Assembly: GCA_023411575.1 (NCBI GenBank)
Contig: JAEYOP010000016.1
Location: 248,001-312,000 of the forward strand
DNA: 64,000 nucleotides
Source: Bacillota bacterium
Lineage (GTDB): Bacteria > Bacillota > Clostridia > Acetivibrionales > DTU013
Direction: 5' to 3'
Shown here: piece after piece, positions 18,310-26,434 of the stretch
Numbering within the stretch: position 1 is the first letter of the stretch
Layout of the letters: each line of letters opens with the position of its first letter
Program-made: the position numbers and the translations under genes
Notes under the pieces: generated by a model
Database searches by the model: none
What the model was told of the DNA's origin: nothing
Seen by the model: only the letters and a program-made list of their open reading frames with translations

Positions 18310-19335
18310 TTACTCTATCCCAACCAAATTCAATTCTTCTGCAAAGTGGCAGGAACAAAAATGATTTGGAACGATTTCCCGGTATCCGGGCACTTTTGAT
18401 GAGCAGATCTCTTTTGCATAAGCACAGCGCGGATGAAACGGACAGCCCGAAGGTACTTTAGCAGGATTAGCTACTTCGCCGTCCAATATGATCCTTTTAT
18501 TTTTAGCATCCAAATCGGTATTCGGAGCAGCGCTCAATATGGCTTCCGTATAGGGGTGGACCGGGTGGCTGTACAGCTCGTCCGTATCCGCCATTTCAAC
18601 AATTTTCCCGACATACATGACGGCAACCTTGGTGCAGATGTGTCTGACCACACTCAATCCGTGAGAAATAAATATATAGGTAAGTCCGAAGTTTTCCTGG
18701 AGATCCTGCAAAAGATTAATGATTTGAGCCTGTACCGATACATCCAGTGCACTGACCGCTTCATCGCACACTATAATCTGCGGATTGGTTGCCAAAGCTC
18801 TCGCAATGCCTATCCGCTGCCGCTGACCGCCGGAAAATGCATGGGGATACCGGCGTATGTGCTTTGTTTCCAATCCGACTACCTGCATCAGATATTTCAC
18901 CTGATCCTGCAAGTCTTTTCCGGATGCCATGCTGTTAACCTTAAGAGGCTCGCCTACAATATCCAGCACAGTCTTTCGCGGATTCAGCGAACCGTAGGGA
19001 TCCTGGAAAATCATCTGCATTGCTTTGCGGATATTTCGCAACTCTTTTTTTTTCAGATCAAAAATATTTTTCATCTCACCGTTTATGTTGAGATTTACTT
19101 GGCCGTCGGTTGCTTCGTAGGCCCTTAGAATCAGTCTCCCAAGTGTTGTTTTCCCGCAGCCGCTCTCTCCGACCAGACCCAGTACTTCGCCTTTCTTCAG
19201 ATCAAAAGAAACATCGTCGACCGCTTTTAACAAACCGACCTCTTTGCTGAAAAAACCTTTTCTCATGGTAAAGTACTTTTTTAAGTGCCTTACTTCAAGA
19301 AGTACTTCATCCTGTTTTATACTTTCCTGTACCAT
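18310..19335 (-). CDS. OppF/DppF-type ABC transporter ATPase
   Basis: A 341-residue cytoplasmic ATPase. Walker A is GESGCGKTT near residue 59, the Q-loop is MIFQDPYGSLNPR, the signature is FSGGQRQRIGIARAL, Walker B is IIVCDEAVSALD, and the H-loop histidine is in IFISHGLSVV. The C-terminal oligopeptide_dimerisation region has PSGCPFHPRC with clustered cysteines, as in iron-sulfur-binding Opp ATPases. It lies 13 bases after the OppD-type gene. There are no permease or binding-protein genes in this operon, so it must work with the OppB/OppC/SBP set at 7.9-12.1 kb. Confidence 0.93.
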   Translation of the reverse strand: MVQESIKQDEVLLEVRHLKKYFTMRKGFFSKEVGLLKAVDDVSFDLKKGEVLGLVGESGCGKTTLGRLILRAYEATDGQVNLNINGEMKNIFDLKKKELRNIRKAMQMIFQDPYGSLNPRKTVLDIVGEPLKVNSMASGKDLQDQVKYLMQVVGLETKHIRRYPHAFSGGQRQRIGIARALATNPQIIVCDEAVSALDVSVQAQIINLLQDLQENFGLTYIFISHGLSVVRHICTKVAVMYVGKIVEMADTDELYSHPVHPYTEAILSAAPNTDLDAKNKRIILDGEVANPAKVPSGCPFHPRCAYAKEICSSKVPGYREIVPNHFCSCHFAEELNLVGIE

Positions 19336-19348
19336 GACGCACCCCTAT

Positions 19349-20422
19349 TTAGACAAATTTCCTGGCTCTTTTTGCACTATAATTACGATCTGTACCGGAA
19401 TTGTCCGATTCCTCGCCATACAGGAAACAGCTCACCATATGACCTTCTCCGCGGTCAACCAGCTTCGGCACTGCACAATTGCATTTCCCCGCCACCATCA
19501 TGGGACAGCGGGAGGAAAACCCGCAGCTGGGCGGCAGATCAATAGGAATCGGTACAGTTCCTTTTATCGATTCGAGTTTTTTCCCATCGCGCTTTTTCTT
19601 CAAGGACGGTATACTCTTCATCAACCGGTCCGTATAGGGATGCATAGGATTTTTGAATATTTGCGAAAGCGTCCCTATCTCAATAATCTTGCCAAGATAC
19701 ATAACGGCAACATTGTCAGCAATATCGGCAATAACGCCGAGATCATGAGTAATGTATTGAATACTCATGCCGAATTCCTTTTGAAGGGATTTCATCAGAT
19801 CCAGCACCTGAGCTTGTATCGTAACATCCAACGCAGTTGTCGGTTCATCTGCGATCAATAACGAGGGATTGCATGATAATGCCATTGCAATCATCACCCT
19901 CTGGCGAATACCGCCCGACAACTGGTGGGGATATTCTTCCATTCTCTGGCGGGGATTGCTTATGCCAACCTTAACCAGCATCTCATATGCTATCTCCCGC
20001 GCTTCTTTCTTGTTCTGCGTTCTATGAAGGAATACGGCCTCAACGATCTGGTTGCTCACCGTATGCAGAGGGGAAAGGCTGGTCATGGGCTCCTGAAAGA
20101 TCATGGAGATTTTGCTTCCCCTGATATCCCGGATCTCAGTTCCCATGGGATTCAATTTCGCCAGATCTATGGGATCCGATCCGGAATTCTTGTCCGCTTT
20201 CTTATCCCACAGGTAGATGCTGCCATCCACAATTTTTCCCGGCTGCGGTACAATTTGAAGAATGCTTTGGGAAACCGCGCTTTTACCGCAGCCGCTTTCC
20301 CCGATCAGCCCGAGCGTCTGCCCGGAACCAATGGAATAGCTGATCCCATCCACTGCTTTCAGAATGCCCTCATCCGTAAAATAATAAGTTCGCAGATCTT
20401 TAATCTCGATAATTTTATTCAT
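19349..20422 (-). CDS. OppD/DppD-type ABC transporter ATPase
   Basis: A 357-residue ATPase that forms a heterodimer with the OppF-type protein. Walker A is GESGCGKSAVSQSI, the Q-loop is MIFQEPMTSLSPL, the signature is LSGGIRQRVMIAMAL, Walker B is LLIADEPTTALD, and the switch histidine is in YITHDLGVIA. The cysteine-bearing C-terminal extension SCGFSSRCPMM is typical of the family. ATG at 20422 has AGGAA upstream. The beta-propeller gene ends 13 bases before it, and both are under operator C. Confidence 0.93.
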   Translation of the reverse strand: MNKIIEIKDLRTYYFTDEGILKAVDGISYSIGSGQTLGLIGESGCGKSAVSQSILQIVPQPGKIVDGSIYLWDKKADKNSGSDPIDLAKLNPMGTEIRDIRGSKISMIFQEPMTSLSPLHTVSNQIVEAVFLHRTQNKKEAREIAYEMLVKVGISNPRQRMEEYPHQLSGGIRQRVMIAMALSCNPSLLIADEPTTALDVTIQAQVLDLMKSLQKEFGMSIQYITHDLGVIADIADNVAVMYLGKIIEIGTLSQIFKNPMHPYTDRLMKSIPSLKKKRDGKKLESIKGTVPIPIDLPPSCGFSSRCPMMVAGKCNCAVPKLVDRGEGHMVSCFLYGEESDNSGTDRNYSAKRARKFV

Positions 20423-20435
20423 GTTGATACCATTC

Positions 20436-21875
20436 CTAGTTTTCCAGGTAAATTGCATACAGTTTAATGTCTTCCGGCCGTATTCCTCCGAAATCGATCT
20501 TCAATCGAATGGGTCTGCCGGAATTAACTGTTATTTTATTCTGCCAGATAACCGGCAGCTTGAAACCGCCCTCGGTCAATTCCGAGCATTCTACCGCCGA
20601 ATATCCCGGCAAAGCATTGTAATCCTCATCCAGAACGGATACGCTTATTTTACTGTATTCACAAATACCGCTTACATTCAGCGAAACTCTGGTCGGCTTG
20701 CCGCTCGTGTGGATCTCATCCGTTATGATAAAGCAGTCCTGTCCGGGATGAACAAAGGGTTCAAGGTGACCGATCCGGTCCTTGCCCCAGGTCGCGATCC
20801 GGACTCCATCCGAATCGCTTTCCGGCCACAGACCGAACCAGAATACGGTTTCATCCCCGATATTTTCACACCCCTGTCCTTGCATCAACGCCGGATAATG
20901 GCCGTGAGACCTGCTGTCGTTTTTCATTTCCCCGGAAAGGACGATCGGAAAATCAGGTACAGGCTCGTAGAAATGCAGGCCGTCATGACTTACTACCATG
21001 CCAAGATGCATATATACCAGATTTCGGTCGTTGGAAGGATGTCCTTCCCACATGCCGTAAAATCCGACTATTACGTTTCCCCGATCCCACAAGCCGGCGC
21101 CAAGGTGCACCTGCGGGCCGTTCACCCCTCCATAGTACGTCGGCTTCGGCGGAATGGATTCGCGGGTGAAACCCAGACAGGCGGCTGGAGTCCAGTTGAT
21201 GAAATCTCTCGAGCAGTACGTGACCAAAGCTCTTGCACCTTTTGGACTGTAATGCCCGGTGGAGCCTTGCCCATTAACATAATATACGCCGTCTCTTTTT
21301 AAACCGCCGGCTTGTTCAAAAAACACTTTACCGACCGGATTCTTCTCATATTCGGTCCAATGTACGCCGTCGGGACTGAATGCCACCCCCATGTACTTGT
21401 TGTATTTGGGGGATTCAAAGCTCAGTTTGAACGTCTTGTTTTTGTCCTTTTCATCCGGATCATAGAATACGACGCATGCCTGTACATGTGCATTTATCGG
21501 GAAATCGCAGACATTGTTGTTTTTGTCGCCGTTGTGCATATAAGCACCCAGGCTGGGCTTTTCCCAGTTCTTCCCGTCTTTGCTTTTTGCTATGCACAGC
21601 CTCTGATGCCATTCTCCGCTGTCGTCATTGGCTAAATACCACATCCAGTATTCACTGCCAACCTTGCGGACAGTACCATAGTACGAGATATTACCCGAAT
21701 CGGCCGATCCCGGTTTGCCGACCGGCACAACAACCTGCGGCCTGGAATCCAAATGCGAAGGGAAGGAATGAAGCTTCAGCCGGACTCCTGTTTGGAAAGG
21801 AAACGCATAGGAATCGAATGAAAACAAGGTAACTTCATTCAATTCTCTAGCAGACATCGAGTGATTTATCTTCAT
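20436..21875 (-). CDS. Five-bladed beta-propeller glycosidase-like protein, function unknown
   Basis: A 479-residue protein without a signal peptide, hence cytoplasmic. It resembles the GH43/GH32 beta-propeller superfamily in its repeated blades, with motifs such as EYWMWYLANDD, CIAKSKDGKNWEKP, VAFSPDGVHWTEYEKNP and MVVSHDGLHFYEPVPDFP. The final 110 residues (TSGKPTRVSLNVSG...) form a beta-sandwich-like appendage. I cannot assign the catalytic Asp/Glu residues with confidence or name a family. It is the first gene after operator C, in front of the Opp ATPases, so it probably acts on the imported compound. It may be a glycoside hydrolase, phosphorylase or lyase of an undescribed type. Confidence 0.65.
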   Translation of the reverse strand: MKINHSMSARELNEVTLFSFDSYAFPFQTGVRLKLHSFPSHLDSRPQVVVPVGKPGSADSGNISYYGTVRKVGSEYWMWYLANDDSGEWHQRLCIAKSKDGKNWEKPSLGAYMHNGDKNNNVCDFPINAHVQACVVFYDPDEKDKNKTFKLSFESPKYNKYMGVAFSPDGVHWTEYEKNPVGKVFFEQAGGLKRDGVYYVNGQGSTGHYSPKGARALVTYCSRDFINWTPAACLGFTRESIPPKPTYYGGVNGPQVHLGAGLWDRGNVIVGFYGMWEGHPSNDRNLVYMHLGMVVSHDGLHFYEPVPDFPIVLSGEMKNDSRSHGHYPALMQGQGCENIGDETVFWFGLWPESDSDGVRIATWGKDRIGHLEPFVHPGQDCFIITDEIHTSGKPTRVSLNVSGICEYSKISVSVLDEDYNALPGYSAVECSELTEGGFKLPVIWQNKITVNSGRPIRLKIDFGGIRPEDIKLYAIYLEN

Positions 21876-21908
21876 GTATGATTCACCTCATTTTTTCTCT
21901 TTATATCA

Positions 21909-21992
21909 ATTATATATTTCTTCTATGCTGCAAACTTGGTCAATATTGCGTAATATGCTTGACATCTATTCGCCCGGCTTGGACGATTTTGC
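21909..21992 (-). promoter_or_regulatory. Operator C: bipartite AraC-type operator and promoter
   Basis: Distal site GCAAAATCGTCCAA (21979-21992) and proximal site GCAATATTGACCAA (21936-21949) start 43 bases apart. The -10 TATAAT is at 21909-21914, 21 bases after the proximal site, with no -35 consensus. Outside the two sites and the -10 the sequence is unlike operators A and B, so the conservation is functional. It drives the beta-propeller, OppD, OppF, Ldh_2 and chemoreceptor genes. Confidence 0.8.
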
Positions 21993-21999
21993 GTTGAAT

Positions 22000-22941
22000 T
22001 CAGGTTTTTAATATATCCATGCATTGATTGATCAGCGTTTTAAAAATTTCATTCCTTTCATGCAGCAGGGCGCCGTCCGAATGCGGGGAAAGGACTACGT
22101 TCTTCAAGCCGGTCAAGCCCTGAACGGGGACAGGCTCGTATTCAAGCTTATCCAGGCCTGCTCCGGCCAGCCTGCCGTCAGTCAACGCTTTCACCAGCTC
22201 TTTTTCGTTGATGAACGTCCCTTTCGTAACATTGACGAGGATTGCGCCTTGGTTCATCCTATCAAATTGAGCCTTGTCGAACAGGTATCCTTCATGCCTG
22301 TTGGACAGCAATACAATAAAGTCGGAGGTTTCCAGCAGTTCGTCAAACTCCATAAACCTTGCTCCCAGAGCCTCCATGGCTTCTCCGCGGCTATAGTCCC
22401 AATAACGCACTGCCATGCTGAGAGCAACAGCCCTTTTTGTAAGCTGGTCTCCGGACCAATTGGCCCCTCCGACGATTCCCAGCTTTCGCCCATACAGTCC
22501 CTGTCCCAGGAATAATTTGTTAGCCTGCTCGTAATTCCGGTATTTCCCGCTTCGGACAAAAGCATCCTCGGCCAGCAGATTCCTTGCAACAGCCAGCATC
22601 AGCAGAATAGCGTGTTCCGCCTCGCTATGATTGATCCAGGTTATCGGCATGCCACTCCCGCAGACTCGTATGCCTTTTTCCTCGCAAGCTTTCCTGTCGA
22701 TTCCGTGACCACCCCACATATCGGCTATGACCTTAAGATTCTCCGCTTCCATGATCATGTCGCGTTCAATGCCGTCGCCCATGGAAATAACGGCATCCGC
22801 CTTTTTCATGCGCAATTTCAATTCGTCCCGGTCAAGAGGCTGAATTTGTCTGCAAAAGTCCACTTCGCAATTCTGCTTTAAGAGTTCTATGGCATCTCCT
22901 GGGAAAAATCTGGTTATCAACACTTTATCTTTTCTATTCAT
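22000..22941 (-). CDS. Divergent D-2-hydroxyacid dehydrogenase-like protein (Arg to Lys)
   Basis: A 313-residue protein closely similar to the one at 6905. The nucleotide loop is GGANWSG (residues 158-164), the catalytic arginine is replaced by Lys240 (LVNVTKGTFINE), and Glu269 (LEYEP) and His287 (SPHSDGA) are kept. ATG at 22941 follows AAGGAG by seven bases; an upstream start would overlap the previous gene. It is the second gene of the two-gene operon under operator D, four bases after its paralog. Two different operons thus each carry a tandem pair of these enzymes, perhaps acting in succession or as hetero-oligomers. Confidence 0.82.
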   Translation of the reverse strand: MNRKDKVLITRFFPGDAIELLKQNCEVDFCRQIQPLDRDELKLRMKKADAVISMGDGIERDMIMEAENLKVIADMWGGHGIDRKACEEKGIRVCGSGMPITWINHSEAEHAILLMLAVARNLLAEDAFVRSGKYRNYEQANKLFLGQGLYGRKLGIVGGANWSGDQLTKRAVALSMAVRYWDYSRGEAMEALGARFMEFDELLETSDFIVLLSNRHEGYLFDKAQFDRMNQGAILVNVTKGTFINEKELVKALTDGRLAGAGLDKLEYEPVPVQGLTGLKNVVLSPHSDGALLHERNEIFKTLINQCMDILKT

Positions 22942-22945
22942 GTGT

Positions 22946-23908
22946 TTACTCCTTATCAAATTTCATCCGTGTATCAAGCACCTGCGAAACCATGGATTCG
23001 AAAATGGCGTTTCTTTCCTTCAGCATTGCGCCGTCTGAATGAGGGGTCAGGATGACATTCGGGAAATCAAACAGTCCGTCCGCCGGGACGGTTTCCCTTT
23101 CCAGCTTGTCCAGGCCGGCGCCGCCGACGCGCCCGTCCCTCAGCGCAAGCACCAGCTCCCGTTCATTGATGAGGTGTCCGTGTGTTACATTAAGAATGAC
23201 TGCACCGCGTTTCATTGTTTTAAATTGCGCTTTGTCCAGCAGATAGCCGCCTTTATGTCCTCTCAACACAACCAATACGATAAAGTCGCACTGCCTGAGC
23301 AATTCATCAAAACCGACATACAAGGCGCCTTCCTGTTCCATCTCCGCTCCGCGTGTATAATCCCAGTACAGAACATCCATGAAAAAGCTTCGTGCAACCT
23401 TTGTCATTTCGGCACCCGACCATGCCGTACCACCCAATATACCGAATTTCTTGCCATTAAGGCCGGTTCCGAGCATGTCCCGGTTAGCCTGGTCAAGCAT
23501 CCGGAATTTGCCTTCCCGCACAAACGCGTCTGCTTCCTTGATTCGACGGTTGACCGCAAGAAGCAGCATAAGAATATGTTCGACCTCGGAATGAATAATC
23601 CACCTGGGATCGGTCTTATGTGTGCCGACAATTATGCCGCGCTCCTGACAGGCAGCTTTATCAATGCCGTGGGCCCACCACATATCGACAATAATCTTCA
23701 GATTCGGTGCTGCCGCAATCATTTCCCGGTCAATTGCATCTCCCATGGAGATAACGGCGTCCTTGTCCTTGATTCTCTTCAGCAGCTCGCTTCGCTCAAG
23801 CGGAAGCAACTGCTCCTGATCATACTCCACATCGCAGCACTCCGATAAGGCCTTCCAGGCATCTCCGGCAAGAAACCTCGTAATTAATACCTTCCATTTC
23901 TTTTCCAT
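22946..23908 (-). CDS. Divergent D-2-hydroxyacid dehydrogenase-like protein (Arg to His)
   Basis: A 320-residue paralog with the most altered active site. The loop is GGTAWSG (residues 159-165), and the arginine position holds His243 (LNVTHGHLINE). The usual Glu-Pro is Glu272-Thr, while His290 (TPHSDGA) is retained. Having two histidines and no arginine in the active site is unusual for this family, in which arginine binds the substrate carboxylate. It is the first gene after operator D. NAD(P)-dependent redox chemistry on a sugar-like substrate is possible but unproven. Confidence 0.82.
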   Translation of the reverse strand: MEKKWKVLITRFLAGDAWKALSECCDVEYDQEQLLPLERSELLKRIKDKDAVISMGDAIDREMIAAAPNLKIIVDMWWAHGIDKAACQERGIIVGTHKTDPRWIIHSEVEHILMLLLAVNRRIKEADAFVREGKFRMLDQANRDMLGTGLNGKKFGILGGTAWSGAEMTKVARSFFMDVLYWDYTRGAEMEQEGALYVGFDELLRQCDFIVLVVLRGHKGGYLLDKAQFKTMKRGAVILNVTHGHLINERELVLALRDGRVGGAGLDKLERETVPADGLFDFPNVILTPHSDGAMLKERNAIFESMVSQVLDTRMKFDKE

Positions 23909-24008
23909 AATTAACCATCACCTCTCCGCAAGATAAACCGATCTTAAACATAAAAACGGCAGCGCACTTAATGCTTGCCACATACTCCCAGTCTCTTTCT
24001 TTGATGGT

Positions 24009-24093
24009 ATTATACCTTTCATTTATCCCCGGAAACTTGGTTAATATTGCGGGAAATCGATGCCTTCACGGCAAGCCTATTGGACGATTTTGC
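24009..24093 (-). promoter_or_regulatory. Operator D: bipartite AraC-type operator and promoter
   Basis: Distal site GCAAAATCGTCCAA (24080-24093) and proximal site GCAATATTAACCAA (24037-24050) start 43 bases apart. The -10 TATAAT (24009-24014) lies 22 bases after the proximal site, one base further than at the other three promoters. It drives the two divergent dehydrogenases leftward and fills most of the 242-base gap between 23908 and 24150. Confidence 0.8.
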
Positions 24094-24149
24094 GTCCTGG
24101 TCCATTATGCTAAAAGGTTGTCATGGTATGTTCCATCTGTAGTTGATTC

Positions 24150-24866
24150 CTACTCAAACTCCCGGAAGCCCATCTTCTCCCAAGCTTCCTTTGTTACCGT
24201 GTTTTGGGCCTTCAGTCCGTTGGCGCGCTGGAATCCGTGCAGCGCCTTTTTCAGCCCGTCCTCGTAGATGCCGTCGAGTTCGCCGTCATAGAAGCCGAGC
24301 TGCTTCAGGCGCTGCTGGATTGCCAGCACGTCCGCGCCCCTGTCGCCGGGGTTGATTTCGTCAAACCCCCGCCCAAACGGGCCGAACAGGCCGTTGGCTA
24401 TCACCACGTCCGTTCCTACCGGAACCAGATCGTACAGCTCCGCCACATCCTCGCTGAACATGCGGATACAGCCTGCGCTTTCCGCATGTCCGATGGAGCC
24501 TTCGTGGATCGTTCCGTGGATCCCGTACACTCCCCAGGGAACGTCAAGGCCCAGCCACCGGCCGCCGAAGCCCTCCCCCCAGTCGCCCTTCTCAACGATC
24601 TTCCAGCAGCCGAGGGGCGACGGCGACCCGGACTTTCCGGACGCGATCCTGTACTCCTTGACGCACTTCCCGTTTTCCAGCAGGTACAGTGTCTTGTCCT
24701 CAATCTCAATTAAAATGCTGTACACTTTATTTGAATTCTTTACCGCCTGTGCGTTGCGGATCTCCGTCGGCACTCCGTCCGTAACGGAGTCCACCAGCAT
24801 CTGCGTTATGGACAGCAAAAAAAGCAGCACCAGGAAAAAGGCCGCCGACAGCTTCAGCCTGCTCAA
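24150..24866 (-). CDS. L,D-transpeptidase (YkuD) with peptidoglycan-binding domain
   Basis: A 238-residue exported enzyme that should form 3-3 cross-links or attach proteins in peptidoglycan. An N-terminal membrane segment (about residues 5-25) is followed by a YkuD domain with the catalytic motif GIHGTIHEGSIGHAESAGCI (cysteine in SAGCIRM), and then a PG_binding_1 repeat (DRGADVLAIQQRLKQLGFYD). It starts at TTG behind GGGGGTG. Neighbouring genes give no functional link, and it lies outside the operator-controlled island. Confidence 0.9.
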   Translation of the reverse strand: MSRLKLSAAFFLVLLFLLSITQMLVDSVTDGVPTEIRNAQAVKNSNKVYSILIEIEDKTLYLLENGKCVKEYRIASGKSGSPSPLGCWKIVEKGDWGEGFGGRWLGLDVPWGVYGIHGTIHEGSIGHAESAGCIRMFSEDVAELYDLVPVGTDVVIANGLFGPFGRGFDEINPGDRGADVLAIQQRLKQLGFYDGELDGIYEDGLKKALHGFQRANGLKAQNTVTKEAWEKMGFREFE

Positions 24867-25073
24867 ACAAACACCCCCGCACCATGAATTGATTTTATCT
24901 CAATCATTAATTTATATGCGGGGACGCTCTGTTCAATACTTTGCATCCGTGCTTGACCGCATTTCGACCAGTCCGGCAGCCTGCCGGGAAACGGCTGAAG
25001 GTCTCTGCCTTGTTCCGGGTTGCAGGGGACGGGTTTCTTTACCCCGGCCCCCCGAATCGGACGAATAAAATTC

Positions 25074-25106
25074 AAGCGGGGATGGTCTGATATACCGTCC
25101 CCGCTT
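25074..25106. terminator. Strong terminator hairpin
   Basis: AAGCGGGGA pairs with TCCCCGCTT, extended by GG/CC, around a short loop. It is followed by CATTTTT on the plus strand and GAATTTTATT on the minus strand. It lies 33 bases beyond the stop of the small gene at 25139 and should end that transcript. The 270 bases between 24866 and 25139 hold nothing else I can support. Confidence 0.75.
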
Positions 25107-25138
25107 CATTTTTCGCGCCGTTATGCCGTTATTTCTTC

Positions 25139-25432
25139 TTAAAGGGGAAACTGGTCATTCCCCAGCCGGATCTCGAACTTGTCGAACCAGACCTTCTCCA
25201 TGAATTGCTCGGAAGAGAAAAAAGTCCTCCGGAAGATGGCAAGCTCCTTGGTATTCTTTTTCAACCAGAGGGGAACCGGGATCTCCAGTTTGGCACACAA
25301 ATCGATCAGGCATTTCTCCAGCTTGTCCCCGAAATTATGCTTTTCGTCCTTATCCTCCGAAGCCGCTTCCCGGACCGGTCTGTTTTCAACGAGTATTTTT
25401 CCGTATAGCCTCAATGCATTCCCTTTCCGCAT
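25139..25432 (-). CDS. Conserved-looking hypothetical protein, 97 residues
   Basis: A small, charged, soluble protein with no signal peptide or membrane segment. It begins with LRLYGKILVENRPVRE, continues with an acidic and lysine-rich stretch (DKDEKHNFGDKLEKCL), and ends in a pattern of aromatic and charged residues (MEKVWFDKFEIRLG). I recall similar short proteins in Clostridia without a known function. The ATG at 25432 lacks a good ribosome site; the TTG six codons later, behind GGAAAGGG, may be the real start. A terminator follows it. Confidence 0.55.
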   Translation of the reverse strand: MRKGNALRLYGKILVENRPVREAASEDKDEKHNFGDKLEKCLIDLCAKLEIPVPLWLKKNTKELAIFRRTFFSSEQFMEKVWFDKFEIRLGNDQFPL

Positions 25433-25529
25433 GCCGCTACGATAAATCTTCTGTCTGGCAGCTGCCTGCAGAATCTATTATCCAACAAATCCGGGCGAAT
25501 TGCAACCTCGATGGGAAAAGCGGATGGCG

Positions 25530-26279
25530 TCAGCCCTTTACCGCCAGCGTCGCCCAGAAGGTCGGTACCCCATATTCGTGGAGGGGGCCGCCCCCGTTTG
25601 TATCCTCATAGAGGTCGACCAGCGTAAACCCGGCCTTCAGCTGCCCCCGGATCTGTTCCTCGATCGTATGGGAAAACTGTATTCCCCAGTCCTGACTGAC
25701 CGACGCTTCCAGCAATTCGGGGTCCTTCAGCGGGTTAAAGGGCAGGCGGTATTTGATCTCCTTTTCGTCGTCGTCAAAAAGATAATTGAAGCCGTTATCC
25801 AGTCCGGCCATCAGCCGTCCGCCCTTTTTCAGGATGCGGTGGCATTCCCGCCAGACATGCATTACGTCCTCTATATAACAATTCGATACGGGATGGAATA
25901 CAAGGTCGAAGGCTTCTTCTTCAAAAGGCAGCGGCTTTGTCATGTCCGCCCGCAGGGCGTTGATTTTGTAGCCTTCTCTTTCCGCTACCAGCAGCTCGCT
26001 TTGGATCTGCCTTTCCGAATAGTCGAGAACCGTGCACTCTGCGCCAAGAGCGGCAAAGACCGGCATTTGCTGTCCTCCCCCCGAGGCAAGCCCCAGAACC
26101 TTTTTCCCTTTCAGATCCGGGTACCATTCCTTCGGGACCGGCTTTACCGGCGTCAAAAGCATCGACCATTTGCCGCCGCGGGCTTCGGCAAACTGCTCCC
26201 GCGAAACCGGCACGCCCCACTGCCAGCCGTTGCTGACCCACCGGTCGATCATTTCGGCGTTCTTGTCCGTGTAATTCAT
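25530..26279 (-). CDS. Class I SAM-dependent methyltransferase
   Basis: A 249-residue cytoplasmic methyltransferase. The SAM-binding motif I is KVLGLASGGGQQMPVFA near residues 60-76, followed by an acidic residue in CTVLDYSERQ, motif II-like DLVFHPVSNCYIED, and motif III-like ILKKGGRLMAG. Relatives act on small molecules or tRNA; the substrate is not predictable. The ribosome site GGAGGG is about 11 bases from the ATG, which is somewhat long. It stands alone between the small unknown gene and the arabinofuranosidase gene. Confidence 0.85.
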   Translation of the reverse strand: MNYTDKNAEMIDRWVSNGWQWGVPVSREQFAEARGGKWSMLLTPVKPVPKEWYPDLKGKKVLGLASGGGQQMPVFAALGAECTVLDYSERQIQSELLVAEREGYKINALRADMTKPLPFEEEAFDLVFHPVSNCYIEDVMHVWRECHRILKKGGRLMAGLDNGFNYLFDDDEKEIKYRLPFNPLKDPELLEASVSQDWGIQFSHTIEEQIRGQLKAGFTLVDLYEDTNGGGPLHEYGVPTFWATLAVKG

Positions 26280-26314
26280 TTGTTTTATTCCCTCCGCAGC
26301 GGATGGTGCATTTC

Positions 26315-26346
26315 ATAAAGAATATATCACATAAAGAATATATCAC
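26315..26346. repeat. Tandem duplication of a 16-base unit
   Basis: ATAAAGAATATATCAC occurs twice head to tail (26315-26330 and 26331-26346) just upstream of the methyltransferase gene. It looks like a simple slippage duplication in the promoter region. Confidence 0.9.
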
Positions 26347-26434
26347 ATAAGCCCGGATATTTCCATCCTCCACTGAAAACACTGCTCCCGGCCGAAATGC
26401 CGCAGGACGGAAAGGTAACCAGCCCACGAAACGC

